Assembly: GCA_039914705.1 (NCBI GenBank)
Contig: JBDSOT010000054.1
Location: forward strand, 1-29,304
Origin: JBDSTW01 sp039914705
GTDB taxonomy: Bacteria; Pseudomonadota; Gammaproteobacteria; SURF-13
Length of the DNA stretch: 29,304 nt
Reading direction: 5' to 3'
The position numbers and the translations under genes are program-made. The notes beneath the pieces were generated by a model, which was given only the letters and a program-made list of their open reading frames with translations, made no database searches and was not told the DNA's origin. Positions 16,216 through 24,584 of the stretch are shown here, in pieces. Numbering within the stretch: the first letter of the stretch is position 1; each line of letters begins with the position of its first letter.

Positions 16216-17661
16216 TCAGGTACCGGGGATCACCATATCCCCAACACGCACGATCTTCATGGCATTGGTCCCACCATGAACACCCATTAAATCGCCCTTG
16301 GTAATAATAACCAGGTCGCCATCGTGAACCGCCCCGCGACGCACCAGTTCATCAATGGCCTCCTTGTTTACCTGGGCGTGATCGGTGGTGGTCACATCGA
16401 AACTGACGGGGTAAACACCGCGATAGATAGTCACCTTTCTACGCGTCTCGGCATGCTTCGTCAAGGCGTAAATGGGGATGCCGGAACTGATGCGCGACAT
16501 CCATAAAGACGTGGAACCCGACTCGGTCAACGCCACGATGGCCTTCGCGCCCAAGTGATTGGCCGTATACATGGAGGCCATCGCGATGGCCTCGTCGATG
16601 CGCGAAAAATGGGTATTCAAGCGATGGTCCGACACGCGCGTGACCTGCTGCTTTTCGGCCTCACGGCAGATACGATCCATCGCCGCTACCGCCTTGGCCG
16701 GGTATTTACCCGAGGCGGTCTCGGCGGACAGCATGACGGCGTCGGTGCCATCAAGCACGGCATTGGCGACATCAAATACCTCGGCGCGCGTAGGGATTTG
16801 GTTTTCAATCATCGATTCCATCATCTGCGTGGCAGTGATCACGGCGCGATTCATGGTGCGCGAGAGTTGAATAATATGTTTCTGCACCGGTGGCAACGCG
16901 GCATCGCCGATCTCAACGCCCAAATCACCGCGCGCCACCATGATCACGTCTGCTGCGGCAATAATTTCTTCCAGGGCATCAATCGCCTCGGCGCGCTCAA
17001 TTTTGGCCACAATACCGCCGTGCCCGCCCGCAGCACGCAACAAGGCGCGTGCCTCATGAATATCAGCGGCGCTGCGCGGGAAGGAAACCGCCACGTAATC
17101 CGCGCCCATGGCGGCGGCAATCTTGATGTCCGAGCGATCTTTGGCCGTTAATGCGATAGCCGACAAGCCACCGCCCTGGCGATTGATGCCTTTGTTATTG
17201 GACAACTCGCCGCCTACCACTACGCGGCATTCAATTTCATCGCCGACCACCTGATCGACCCACAGCACAATACGTCCGTCATCCAGCAGTAGCGTATCGG
17301 CGCGCTTGACGTCCTGGGGAAGCTGTTTGTAGGTAATGCCGACGCGCTCTTCGGTACCCGACAAAGGATCGCATTGACCATCGAGGATAAATTTATTACC
17401 TTCTTCAAGAGTGACCTTGCCATTCTTGAAGCGGTCGATGCGAATCTTGGGGCCTTGCAAATCGACCAGCACACCGATGTGACGGCCATAGGCGCGCGCG
17501 CGGTTGCAGACGGTTTCGGCGCGTAACCGGTGTTCTTCGGGACTGCCGTGCGAGAAATTAACGCGCACGACATCCATGCCAGCCTCGATCATTTTATCGA
17601 GGATTTTAGGGTCGTCAGTGGCGGGTCCCAGGGTTGCAACAATTTTGGTGCGTCTTAGCAT
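16216..17661 (-). CDS. pyk: Pyruvate kinase (PykA type)
   Basis: Pyruvate kinase transfers phosphate from phosphoenolpyruvate to ADP, giving pyruvate and ATP. The 481-residue protein follows E. coli PykA closely from RRTKIVATLGPAT at the start. Motifs include VRVNFSHGSPEEH, DLQGPKIRI, LSNNKGIN, AVSFPR, VAKIERAEA (catalytic Lys), MVARGDLGVEIG and ATQMMESMI. The C-terminal domain is full length. It is 66 bp after pgk and 65 bp before fba in the same direction. The ribosome binding site is weak. Its presence between Calvin-cycle genes is a conserved gammaproteobacterial order. Confidence 0.95.
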   Translation of the reverse strand: MLRRTKIVATLGPATDDPKILDKMIEAGMDVVRVNFSHGSPEEHRLRAETVCNRARAYGRHIGVLVDLQGPKIRIDRFKNGKVTLEEGNKFILDGQCDPLSGTEERVGITYKQLPQDVKRADTLLLDDGRIVLWVDQVVGDEIECRVVVGGELSNNKGINRQGGGLSAIALTAKDRSDIKIAAAMGADYVAVSFPRSAADIHEARALLRAAGGHGGIVAKIERAEAIDALEEIIAAADVIMVARGDLGVEIGDAALPPVQKHIIQLSRTMNRAVITATQMMESMIENQIPTRAEVFDVANAVLDGTDAVMLSAETASGKYPAKAVAAMDRICREAEKQQVTRVSDHRLNTHFSRIDEAIAMASMYTANHLGAKAIVALTESGSTSLWMSRISSGIPIYALTKHAETRRKVTIYRGVYPVSFDVTTTDHAQVNKEAIDELVRRGAVHDGDLVIITKGDLMGVHGGTNAMKIVRVGDMVIPGT

Positions 17662-17728
17662 AAATTCACCGATAAGCTGTAAGTCGGATTAGAAGGCAGC
17701 GTACTTGCAGCTTGTGGTGCAGTTTTCA

Positions 17729-18925
17729 CTAGTCTGTTACCGGCCGTTCCCTGCCGCGTTCTTCTAGAATGGCCACGGCGGGCAAGGTTTTCCCTTCGAG
17801 GAATTCCAGGAATGCTCCGCCGCCGGTTGAGATATAGGTAATCTGCGCGCCAACGTCATATTTGGCGACAGCAGCCAAGGTGTCACCACCGCCTGCCAGG
17901 GAAAAGGCCTGGCTCTTCGCAATCGCCCTTGCCAGTGCCTCCGTACCCGCGCCGAACTGATCGAACTCGAACACGCCGACCGGGCCATTCCATACGATAG
18001 TGCCTGCATTCTTAAGAATTTCAGCAAGGCGCGCCGAGGTCTTTGGCCCAATATCGAAGATCATATCGTCGGCGGCGACCTGATCGACATCTTTAAGCGT
18101 CGCCTCGGCTGATTCCTTGAATTCCTTGGCACACACGACATCCGTCGGCACGGGAATCTCTGCGCCGCGCGCGAGCGCCTGTTCGCTTAAACGCTTGGCC
18201 TCAGGGACTAAATCCGGTTCGTAGAGCGACTTTCCGACATTATAACCCGCCGCCGCAATGAAGGTGTTGGCAATGCCGCCACCCACAATTAACTGATCGA
18301 CTATCTTGGACAGCGATTCCAGTACGGTGAGTTTCGTCGATACCTTGGAACCGCCGACAATAGCCACCATCGGACGCCGTGGTTTTTTCAAAGCGGCATC
18401 CAGGGCCTTCAGTTCATTGGTGAGCAACGGCCCGGCGCAGGCAATCGGCGCATACTTGGCGACGCCGTGCGTGGAGGCCTGCGCTCGATGCGCCGTACCG
18501 AAGGCATCCATCACGAATACATCGCAGAGCGCGGCCATCTGTTTGGCCAGTGCATCGTCATTCGCTTCCTCGCCTACATTGAAGCGCACATTCTCGCACA
18601 GCACGGCCTCGCCGTTGGCCACCTCAACACCGCTCAGCCATTCCTTTATGAGCGGGACCTTCCTGCCCAGCAATTCCGAGAGCGATTCGGCAACCGGGGC
18701 GAGCGAGGCTTTGGTATCGAAAACACCTTCTTCAGGCCGCCCGAGGTGCGACATCACCATGACCTTGGCACCCACATTGAGCAAGTATTCGATGGTCGGT
18801 ACCGTGGCATGGATGCGCGTCTCGTCGGTGATCTTGCCGTTTTTGAGCGGGACATTCAGGTCCGCACGCACCAACACACGTTTGCCTTCGAGGTTGCGCA
18901 AATCTTCCAGTTTAATTACGGGCAT
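17729..18925 (-). CDS. pgk: Phosphoglycerate kinase
   Basis: Pgk interconverts 3-phosphoglycerate plus ATP and 1,3-bisphosphoglycerate plus ADP, an ATP-consuming step when run in the Calvin direction. The 398-residue monomer shows VLVRADLNVPL near residue 18, MSHLGRPEEG, LCENVRFNVGEE, DAFGTAHRAQAST, VGGSKVSTKL in the hinge, WNGPVGVFEFDQF, and AGGGDTLAAV with ISTGGGAFLEFLEGK for nucleotide binding. AAGGA sits 7 bases before the ATG. A 201-bp mobile element separates it from gap upstream, so it may depend on read-through or on its own promoter. Confidence 0.97.
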   Translation of the reverse strand: MPVIKLEDLRNLEGKRVLVRADLNVPLKNGKITDETRIHATVPTIEYLLNVGAKVMVMSHLGRPEEGVFDTKASLAPVAESLSELLGRKVPLIKEWLSGVEVANGEAVLCENVRFNVGEEANDDALAKQMAALCDVFVMDAFGTAHRAQASTHGVAKYAPIACAGPLLTNELKALDAALKKPRRPMVAIVGGSKVSTKLTVLESLSKIVDQLIVGGGIANTFIAAAGYNVGKSLYEPDLVPEAKRLSEQALARGAEIPVPTDVVCAKEFKESAEATLKDVDQVAADDMIFDIGPKTSARLAEILKNAGTIVWNGPVGVFEFDQFGAGTEALARAIAKSQAFSLAGGGDTLAAVAKYDVGAQITYISTGGGAFLEFLEGKTLPAVAILEERGRERPVTD

Positions 18926-18946
18926 TTTAAATCCTTACTAAAGACT

Positions 18947-19012
18947 TAACGCAAAAACACTAGACGCAAAGGTTTTAACCAAATCAAGTTCTTGACGTCT
19001 TGGTGACTTTGC
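18947..19012. repeat. Degenerate AACGCAAAG-type repeat, copy A
   Basis: The left end TTAACGCAAAAACACTAGAC and the inverted right end (GCAAAGTCACCAAGACGTC on the minus strand) resemble each other and the ends of copy B at 25778-25938. It is a loose inverted-repeat element directly abutting the target duplication of the hairpin element to its right. Confidence 0.4.
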
Positions 19013-19016
19013 TTAG

Positions 19017-19217
19017 GGAAACTCTGAACAATTCCATCCATGGAATTTTCAGAGACGACCGCTCCTGCGCATCCATGCGCCCGCGGCATTGGGGCTTCCT
19101 GCCCGGCAAAAAGCAAAAATGTGATTTTTTCTTTTCTTCATTTTCAAACACTTGTGTGTTTGAAAAATAGCGGCACATCCATGTACCGCAGGAAACTCTG
19201 AATAAATCAGAGCTTCC
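19017..19217 (+). mobile_element. MITE-like multi-hairpin element, copy 1
   Basis: This 201-bp element carries no credible gene. Its ends are GGAAACTCTGA and TCAGAGCTTCC (imperfect terminal inverted repeats), and it is flanked by the direct duplication TTAG (19013-19016 and 19218-19221). It folds into five hairpins: 19022-19054, 19067-19080, 19141-19166, 19170-19189 and 19191-19217. Three of them share a CATCCATG apex. It resembles the copy at 28327-28529 over most of its length. It sits between gap and pgk, inside a conserved operon. No cognate transposase is in the window. Confidence 0.85.
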
Positions 19218-19241
19218 TTAGCAGTTTCTACTAAATGATTT

Positions 19242-20252
19242 TTACTTGGCATTCATCAATGCGACGGTCGTATCCAACATGCGGTTCGAGAAACCCCACT
19301 CATTGTCATACCAGGCCAGCACCTTCACCAGCGTGCCCTGCATAACCTTGGTCAGCGAGGATTCGTAGGTGGACGATGCCGGGTCATGATTGAAGTCGAT
19401 AGATACCAGCGGTTTGTCATTATAGTTCAGGATGCCCTTGAGCGAACCTTCCGAGGCATCTTTCATAATCGCATGAACCTCCGCCACACTGGTCTCGCGT
19501 GCGGCCACAAAGCTAAGGTCGACCAGCGATACGTTGATCGTGGGTACGCGTACCGCAAAACCGTCCAGCTTGCCGGCTAATTCGGGCAACACCAAACCTA
19601 CAGCGGCGGCCGCGCCGGTCTTGGTCGGGATCATGGATTGCGTGGCGGAACGCGCGCGGCGCAAATCGCTGTGATACACATCGGTCAATACCTGATCATT
19701 GGTGTAACTGTGCACCGTGGTCATCAGGCCGTGTTTGATGCCGATCTTTTCGTGCAGGGGCGCGACCACCGGTACCAGGCTGTTAGTGGTGCAGGAGGCA
19801 TTGGAGATGATGGTATCGGTGGACTTCAGGCTTTTGTGATTGACCCCATAAACAATCGTAGCATCCACCTCGGTGCCCGGCGCAGAGATAATCACCTTCT
19901 TGGCCCCGGCCTTGATGTGCGCCATGCACTTTTCCTTGCTGGTGAAGATGCCGGTGCATTCATGCACTACGTCGATGTTCATTTCCGCCCACGGCAACTG
20001 CGACGGATCACGCATGGCAAGCACACGGATGCGGTCGCCATTGACGATCATATAGTCGCCGTCCACCGACACCGCGCCTGGGAATTTACCATGCACGGTG
20101 TCGTACTGTGTGAGGTGCGCATTGGTCTCGGCGTTGCCCAGATCGTTGATTGCAACGATTACGATCTCTTTATTACGCCCAGCCTCGTACAAGGCACGCA
20201 ACACATTACGGCCGATGCGGCCGTAGCCATTGATTGCAACTCTTATTGCCAT
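19242..20252 (-). CDS. gap: Glyceraldehyde-3-phosphate dehydrogenase
   Basis: This enzyme interconverts glyceraldehyde-3-phosphate and 1,3-bisphosphoglycerate with NAD(P). The Rossmann start INGYGRIGRNVLRAL and the catalytic SNASCTTN (Cys154), with TVHSYTNDQ, are intact. The 336-residue length is usual. The segment AINDLGNAETNAHL keeps Asp37 after the second strand, which usually favours NAD, though the cofactor cannot be fixed from this alone. GGAG lies 7 bases before the ATG. It is 63 bp after tkt; downstream, the pgk gene is displaced by an inserted element. Confidence 0.97.
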   Translation of the reverse strand: MAIRVAINGYGRIGRNVLRALYEAGRNKEIVIVAINDLGNAETNAHLTQYDTVHGKFPGAVSVDGDYMIVNGDRIRVLAMRDPSQLPWAEMNIDVVHECTGIFTSKEKCMAHIKAGAKKVIISAPGTEVDATIVYGVNHKSLKSTDTIISNASCTTNSLVPVVAPLHEKIGIKHGLMTTVHSYTNDQVLTDVYHSDLRRARSATQSMIPTKTGAAAAVGLVLPELAGKLDGFAVRVPTINVSLVDLSFVAARETSVAEVHAIMKDASEGSLKGILNYNDKPLVSIDFNHDPASSTYESSLTKVMQGTLVKVLAWYDNEWGFSNRMLDTTVALMNAK

Positions 20253-20316
20253 TTGCTATCTCCGAACATTATCTAAAATTTGTGACGCAGGGTCCTGTGC
20301 TTTAAACCATTCGCAC

Positions 20317-22311
20317 CTACAGAAGATCCTCGACATTGCTGACTATATTTTCCGCGGTAATCCCAAAGTGTTTGAACAATTCACCCGCCGGGGCCGATTC
20401 GCCGAAGGTGTTGATGCCCACGACCTTGCCTTGCAGACCCACGTATTTAATCCAGGGATCGGTGACGCCTGCCTCCACTGCGACTCGCGCGGCAATACGT
20501 TTGGGCAAGACGGATTCACGATAGGCCTCATCCTGCGCATCGAACAATTGCGTGCAGGGCATGGAGACGACGCGGGTGTTTAAGCCCCTACCGGTCAATT
20601 CCTGTGCGGCGCTGACGGCAATGCCTACCTCGGAGCCGGTGGCTATAATAATGGCCTGCATAGGTAGCGGGCATTCCAGCAATACATAACCGCCGCGCTT
20701 AATGTTGGCGATGGTCTCAGTGTCGCGTTTTTGATGGTTAAGATTTTGCCGGGAAAATATCAGACACGCCGGCCCGTCGGTGCGCTCGATGGCCGCCTTC
20801 CAACACACTGCGGACTCCACGGCGTCGCTGGGACGCCAGACATGCATGTTCGGGATCATGCGTAGCGTGGCGGTCTGCTCAACGGCCTGGTGCGTGGGGC
20901 CATCTTCCCCCAGGCCGATGGAGTCATGGGTATAGACAAACAGCACGCGCTGCTTCATCAGGGCCGCCATGCGCAAGGCATTACGCGCATACTCAGAGAA
21001 CATCAGGAAGGTGCCGCCGTAGGGAATAAAGCCACCGTGCAGGGTGATTCCGTTCATGATGGCGGACATGCCGAACTCGCGCACGCCGTAGTAGATATAA
21101 TTCCCATCGGTCGCGGTCTTGCTGATGGCCTGCGTACCCTTCCAGTTGGTGTAATTGGAACCGGTGAGATCCGCCGATCCGCCGAGCAACTCCGGCAACA
21201 ACGCGGCATAGGCATTGATGGCGTTTTGCGAGGCCTTGCGCGAGGCTATCGATTCGCCCTTGGCGTCGACTTCGGCAACGTAAGCCGCAGACTTTGTTGC
21301 CCAATCGGCGGGCAATTCGCCATTTAAGCGACGCTCCAGTTCCGCCGCGAGTTCCGGGTAAGCCGATTTATACGCCGCAAAGGCTTGGTTCCATTCTTTT
21401 TCCTGCGTTGCGCCCTTGGCCTTGCCATCCCAGCCGGCATATATATCGTCGGGAATGACAAAGGGTTCGTGCGGCCAGCCGATATTTTCACGCGTTGCGG
21501 CAATTTCTTTATCGCCGAGCGCGGCACCGTGGCTTTCATGCGTGCCGGCCGCAGTGGGTGCGCCGAAGCCGATAACGGTCTTGCAGCAGATCATGGACGG
21601 CTTGTCGTTGACGGACCGCGCCTCGTGCACGGCCTTAAGCACGGCCTCACTGCTATGTCCATCAACGTTGGATACCACGTGCCAACCGTAGGCCTCGAAG
21701 CGCTTGGGGGTATCGTCGGTAAACCAGCCTTCCACATGACCGTCGATAGAAATGCCGTTATCATCATAAAAGGCGATCAGCTTGCCGAGGCCTAGCGTGC
21801 CTGCCAATGAGCAGACTTCGTGCGAAATGCCTTCCATCAGGCAGCCATCTCCCAGAAACACGTAGGTATAATGATCTATTACGCGATGACCCTCGCGGTT
21901 AAACTGCGAGGCCAGTGTCTTTTCGGCAAGCGCCATGCCTACGCCGTTGGCAATGCCCTGTCCCAAGGGACCCGTCGTCGTCTCGATGCCAGGCGCATAA
22001 CCGAGCTCAGGGTGGCCGGGCGTCATCGAGTGCAGTTGCCGGAAGCGCTTGATTTCGTCCATGGGCAGCGCGTAGCCGCTCAGGTGCAGCAAAGAGTATT
22101 GCAACATCGAGCCATGCCCGTTGGAGAGTACAAAGCGATCACGATTAGGCCACTTGGGATTGGCCGGGTTGTGGTGCAGAAAGTCGTTCCACAAAACCTC
22201 GGCAATATCCGCCATACCCATGGGCATCCCTGGGTGACCGGAATTGGCCTTTTGCACGGCATCCATACTCAAGGCACGGATGGCGTTGGCTAATTCTCTA
22301 CGTGAAGGCAT
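20317..22311 (-). CDS. tkt: Transketolase
   Basis: Transketolase moves two-carbon units between ketoses and aldoses in the Calvin cycle and pentose phosphate pathway, using thiamine diphosphate. At 664 residues it is full length. Substrate- and cofactor-binding motifs are NSGHPGMPMG (His26), SNGHGSML, PGHPELG, GPLGQGIANGVG, GDGCLMEG (about 154-161) with DDNGISIDG, and in the pyrimidine domain HDSIGLGEDGPTHQ with the catalytic Glu. GGAG precedes the ATG. It lies 176 bp below prk and heads the tkt-gap-pgk-pyk-fba series. Confidence 0.97.
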   Translation of the reverse strand: MPSRRELANAIRALSMDAVQKANSGHPGMPMGMADIAEVLWNDFLHHNPANPKWPNRDRFVLSNGHGSMLQYSLLHLSGYALPMDEIKRFRQLHSMTPGHPELGYAPGIETTTGPLGQGIANGVGMALAEKTLASQFNREGHRVIDHYTYVFLGDGCLMEGISHEVCSLAGTLGLGKLIAFYDDNGISIDGHVEGWFTDDTPKRFEAYGWHVVSNVDGHSSEAVLKAVHEARSVNDKPSMICCKTVIGFGAPTAAGTHESHGAALGDKEIAATRENIGWPHEPFVIPDDIYAGWDGKAKGATQEKEWNQAFAAYKSAYPELAAELERRLNGELPADWATKSAAYVAEVDAKGESIASRKASQNAINAYAALLPELLGGSADLTGSNYTNWKGTQAISKTATDGNYIYYGVREFGMSAIMNGITLHGGFIPYGGTFLMFSEYARNALRMAALMKQRVLFVYTHDSIGLGEDGPTHQAVEQTATLRMIPNMHVWRPSDAVESAVCWKAAIERTDGPACLIFSRQNLNHQKRDTETIANIKRGGYVLLECPLPMQAIIIATGSEVGIAVSAAQELTGRGLNTRVVSMPCTQLFDAQDEAYRESVLPKRIAARVAVEAGVTDPWIKYVGLQGKVVGINTFGESAPAGELFKHFGITAENIVSNVEDLL

Positions 22312-22487
22312 GCGAATCTCCTAATGAAAATAAAATCTCTGGGATTGAACAACCCGGCGCGCGGCAAAGGACTATTAATTACCCTGTGCCGCATACTCTG
22401 GATTTTTAACGCAAACAGGGTCGGTTTATGCCGACTCGTGATTATTGACCTTAAATAAAATTGAATCGGCCCCTCAATCTACTCGGC

Positions 22488-23420
22488 TTATTGCTCATGG
22501 CCGGAGGCGGCCTTGAGCAGATGATAGGCTACCAGCAGCTGGGTCAGCGCCAGGGGGTGTGACTTCAGGGTTTCTCCCGTAGTACCGGTAATGGTGCCTA
22601 TCCCTTCATGTCGCAAATGATGGTGCTCACCCGGGATATAGCTCCATAACAAATCTTCCAGCCGCTTGGCCTTGCGGTCTGAAATGGCACCGGAAATCTC
22701 AAGGCGATCAACCGGCAGATCCATGTCCCGATCCAGCACCAGCTTAAGGCCATCGCCATCCAGACCGCCTTCCTCCAGCACCTCGGAAAGATCAGGGTGC
22801 GAAGGCAACGTCGGCCGCAGTACCAGCGAAGCGTTGAGATGTCCGCCGGTTTCCTCCTGATGCTCGGGCGGCGGGTAAAAGCAGATCACCATGTCCGCCC
22901 ATTTACGCTGTGGACGGATAAATGCATCCGAATCTGCTTCACGTGCGAGCATTTCCTTGCGTACGGCTTCTGGCGTGTGACCACGCTTGGCGGTATCGCG
23001 CTTCATTTTCCATTGGTAACGGAGCTCTTCCGGGGGGGCCAGATAGAGCTTGACGTCGTAGAAATCACGCATGGCCTTGGTGTGATAGCCGAGCAGGCCT
23101 TCAACTATGATGAATTCTTTATTTTCCACATAATTTGGCGGGTCAAAATCGCCCGTGGAATGGTTATAGTGCGGCTTAAGAATGGGCTGGCCTTTCTTGA
23201 GCTGCCTCAGGTGCTGCTCGATGATGTCGATATAATTACAATCCGGGTGCAAGGCGGTGAGGCCCAGCCGGGCGCGATCCACGCGATTATATTTGTGATA
23301 ATCGTCGGTACATATCGTAGTGACACGATCTTCGCCCAAAACTTGGGCAATGCCCTTGGTGATAGTGGTTTTTCCCGCGGCTGAGTCGCCGACGATACCG
23401 AGTACGATAGGTCTATTCAT
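22488..23420 (-). CDS. prk: Phosphoribulokinase, non-type-I form
   Basis: This kinase phosphorylates ribulose-5-phosphate to ribulose-1,5-bisphosphate, the RuBisCO substrate. The 310-residue protein has P-loop GDSAAGKT at 11-18, ICTDDYHKYNR near 36, the type-II-like phrases GLTALHPDCNYID, LKPHYNHSTGDFDPP and VEGLLGYHT, and RDTAKRGHT near 141. These match the plant/cyanobacterial-like clade better than the short type I proteobacterial enzyme (GSSGAGTTSV P-loop). Cys37 matches one regulatory cysteine, but the P-loop partner is Ala15. Uridine kinase was considered, but the DDYHKYNR and YNHSTGDFDPP motifs favour phosphoribulokinase. No RuBisCO gene is in the window. Confidence 0.9.
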   Translation of the reverse strand: MNRPIVLGIVGDSAAGKTTITKGIAQVLGEDRVTTICTDDYHKYNRVDRARLGLTALHPDCNYIDIIEQHLRQLKKGQPILKPHYNHSTGDFDPPNYVENKEFIIVEGLLGYHTKAMRDFYDVKLYLAPPEELRYQWKMKRDTAKRGHTPEAVRKEMLAREADSDAFIRPQRKWADMVICFYPPPEHQEETGGHLNASLVLRPTLPSHPDLSEVLEEGGLDGDGLKLVLDRDMDLPVDRLEISGAISDRKAKRLEDLLWSYIPGEHHHLRHEGIGTITGTTGETLKSHPLALTQLLVAYHLLKAASGHEQ

Positions 23421-23814
23421 CTCACTGCCCTTTTGTGCATTACGGTTATTATCGTGTTCCCGCTCGTTTCCAGTATTAATAAAATTCCCCTAAAGGCAGG
23501 TGGCTAAGCATGTCATTGTCAGGCTAGTTGATTACTGTTAGAGACCGGTAAGTATGCGCCCGCAACGATATCTTGCATCGCCTGCACGGCCTAACTCAAA
23601 AAAAAACTCCGTAACGCTCCGGGTTGACCGGCGGCGGATGAGAGCTCTTTGTAAATATACTTAAGTGTATTGTGTCCGAAATATGAAAACTCTGTTTCGG
23701 CCAGCTAATATTGTATTCTCGCTTACCCGCCGGGTTTCGGCAATAGTTTGGGTGCAACAACGCATGCTTTCGGCAAAAATGGTGCAAAGAGACAGTCCAA
23801 GCCTCCACCCCAGA
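23421..23814. other. 394-bp intergenic region between prk and a thioredoxin-like gene
   Basis: I see no supported gene here. A run of nine A (T on the minus strand) at about 23598-23606 follows a modest CCGG-N5-CCGG stem on that strand and could be a weak terminator for the upstream minus-strand gene. The prk promoter should lie at the low-coordinate end, but no clear hexamers were found. The short plus-strand ORF starting at 23665 has no recognisable content. Confidence 0.35.
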
Positions 23815-24390
23815 CTAAACGGTGGCTTCCCCTCGCTCAGCCTTCCATTTGATCGAACAACCCATGCCCGGAATCTGCTCGCGCGGGCCTTGTCCTGTCT
23901 GCGCAATCAGCGTCATCGCCTCAAACAGGTCACGCCGGGCATCCGGCGCGGCGGTTTCCTTGCGGCTGGCGTCGAGGCGTCCGCGGTATTGCAGTTGTAA
24001 GCGGCTGTTATAGCCGAAAAAATCCGGCGTGCACACGGCCCCGTAGGCCTTGGCGATCTGTTGTGTCGCATCCATCAGGTAGGGGAACGGAAAGCCGTAT
24101 TCTTTGGCCACCTTTTGCATATTCTCAAAGCTGTCCTCGGGATATTCGCCCGGGTCGTTGGACATGATGGCAACACTGTTGACCCCATAACCCAGCAATT
24201 CTTGCGTGTCGCGCACCAGGCGCTCGCGCACCGCCTTGACGTACGGGCAGTGATTGCAGATAAACATCATCAGCAGGCCGCTTTCACCCTTACAGTCAGC
24301 CAGAGTCCAGGTCTTTCCATCCACGCCCAACAGGGAAAAGTCTATGGCTGGCGCGCCGAAATCACAGACCGGGGTTTCCAAGCTTACCAT
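23815..24390 (-). CDS. Thioredoxin/peroxiredoxin-like family protein
   Basis: This 191-residue cytoplasmic thioredoxin-fold protein has no signal peptide. The AhpC/TSA-like start (APAIDFSLLGVDGKTWTL) is followed by FICNHCPYV, a CxxC at Cys45 and Cys48. IMSNDPGEYPEDSFENM comes later, then VCTPDFFGYNS with a further cysteine before the cis-Pro-like TPDFF. This belongs to a common uncharacterised thioredoxin family found in many bacteria. The redox substrate is unknown. It is divergent from metK over about 190 bp and is not obviously linked to prk. Confidence 0.85.
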   Translation of the reverse strand: MVSLETPVCDFGAPAIDFSLLGVDGKTWTLADCKGESGLLMMFICNHCPYVKAVRERLVRDTQELLGYGVNSVAIMSNDPGEYPEDSFENMQKVAKEYGFPFPYLMDATQQIAKAYGAVCTPDFFGYNSRLQLQYRGRLDASRKETAAPDARRDLFEAMTLIAQTGQGPREQIPGMGCSIKWKAERGEATV

Positions 24391-24524
24391 TCGTGTAGTC
24401 CTCCAAAGCTAATGTACGCATTCCACTATAAAAGGCTGATCGCCAGATGCCCTGTCGGCGGCTATGAATTTACCGGGTCACTTTTCCCAGATAGGATTTC
24501 TTGTGTAAAAACGCTTGCCAACCG

Positions 24525-24542
24525 GGTAGAATATCCGGTTTG
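24525..24542 (+). other. Hairpin in the metK leader
   Basis: ACCGGGTA-GAA-TATCCGGT forms an 8-bp stem including one G-U pair, about 45 bp before the metK start. A TTGACA immediately follows (24540-24545), but I find no good -10 at standard spacing. No known S-adenosylmethionine riboswitch class could be matched. Confidence 0.35.
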
Positions 24543-24584
24543 ACAATTCTACTAGCACTTTAATGCCTTAGCATGAGGAATCGC

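Noticed and set aside
18984..19252. Two minus-strand ORFs of 60-70 codons across the first hairpin element
   Set aside because: They are rich in hairpin-derived residues, have no ribosome binding site and lie wholly in repeat DNA; similar frames over copy 2 differ in length and ends.
22488..23420. Uridine kinase
   Set aside because: Motifs such as DDYHKYNR and YNHSTGDFDPP, the length, and the position before tkt fit phosphoribulokinase.
23665..24000. 111-codon plus-strand ORF antisense to the thioredoxin-like gene
   Set aside because: Half of it is antisense to a well-supported gene, and the rest has no recognisable content.
24391..24584. S-adenosylmethionine riboswitch upstream of metK
   Set aside because: Only one short hairpin is present and no known class core could be matched.
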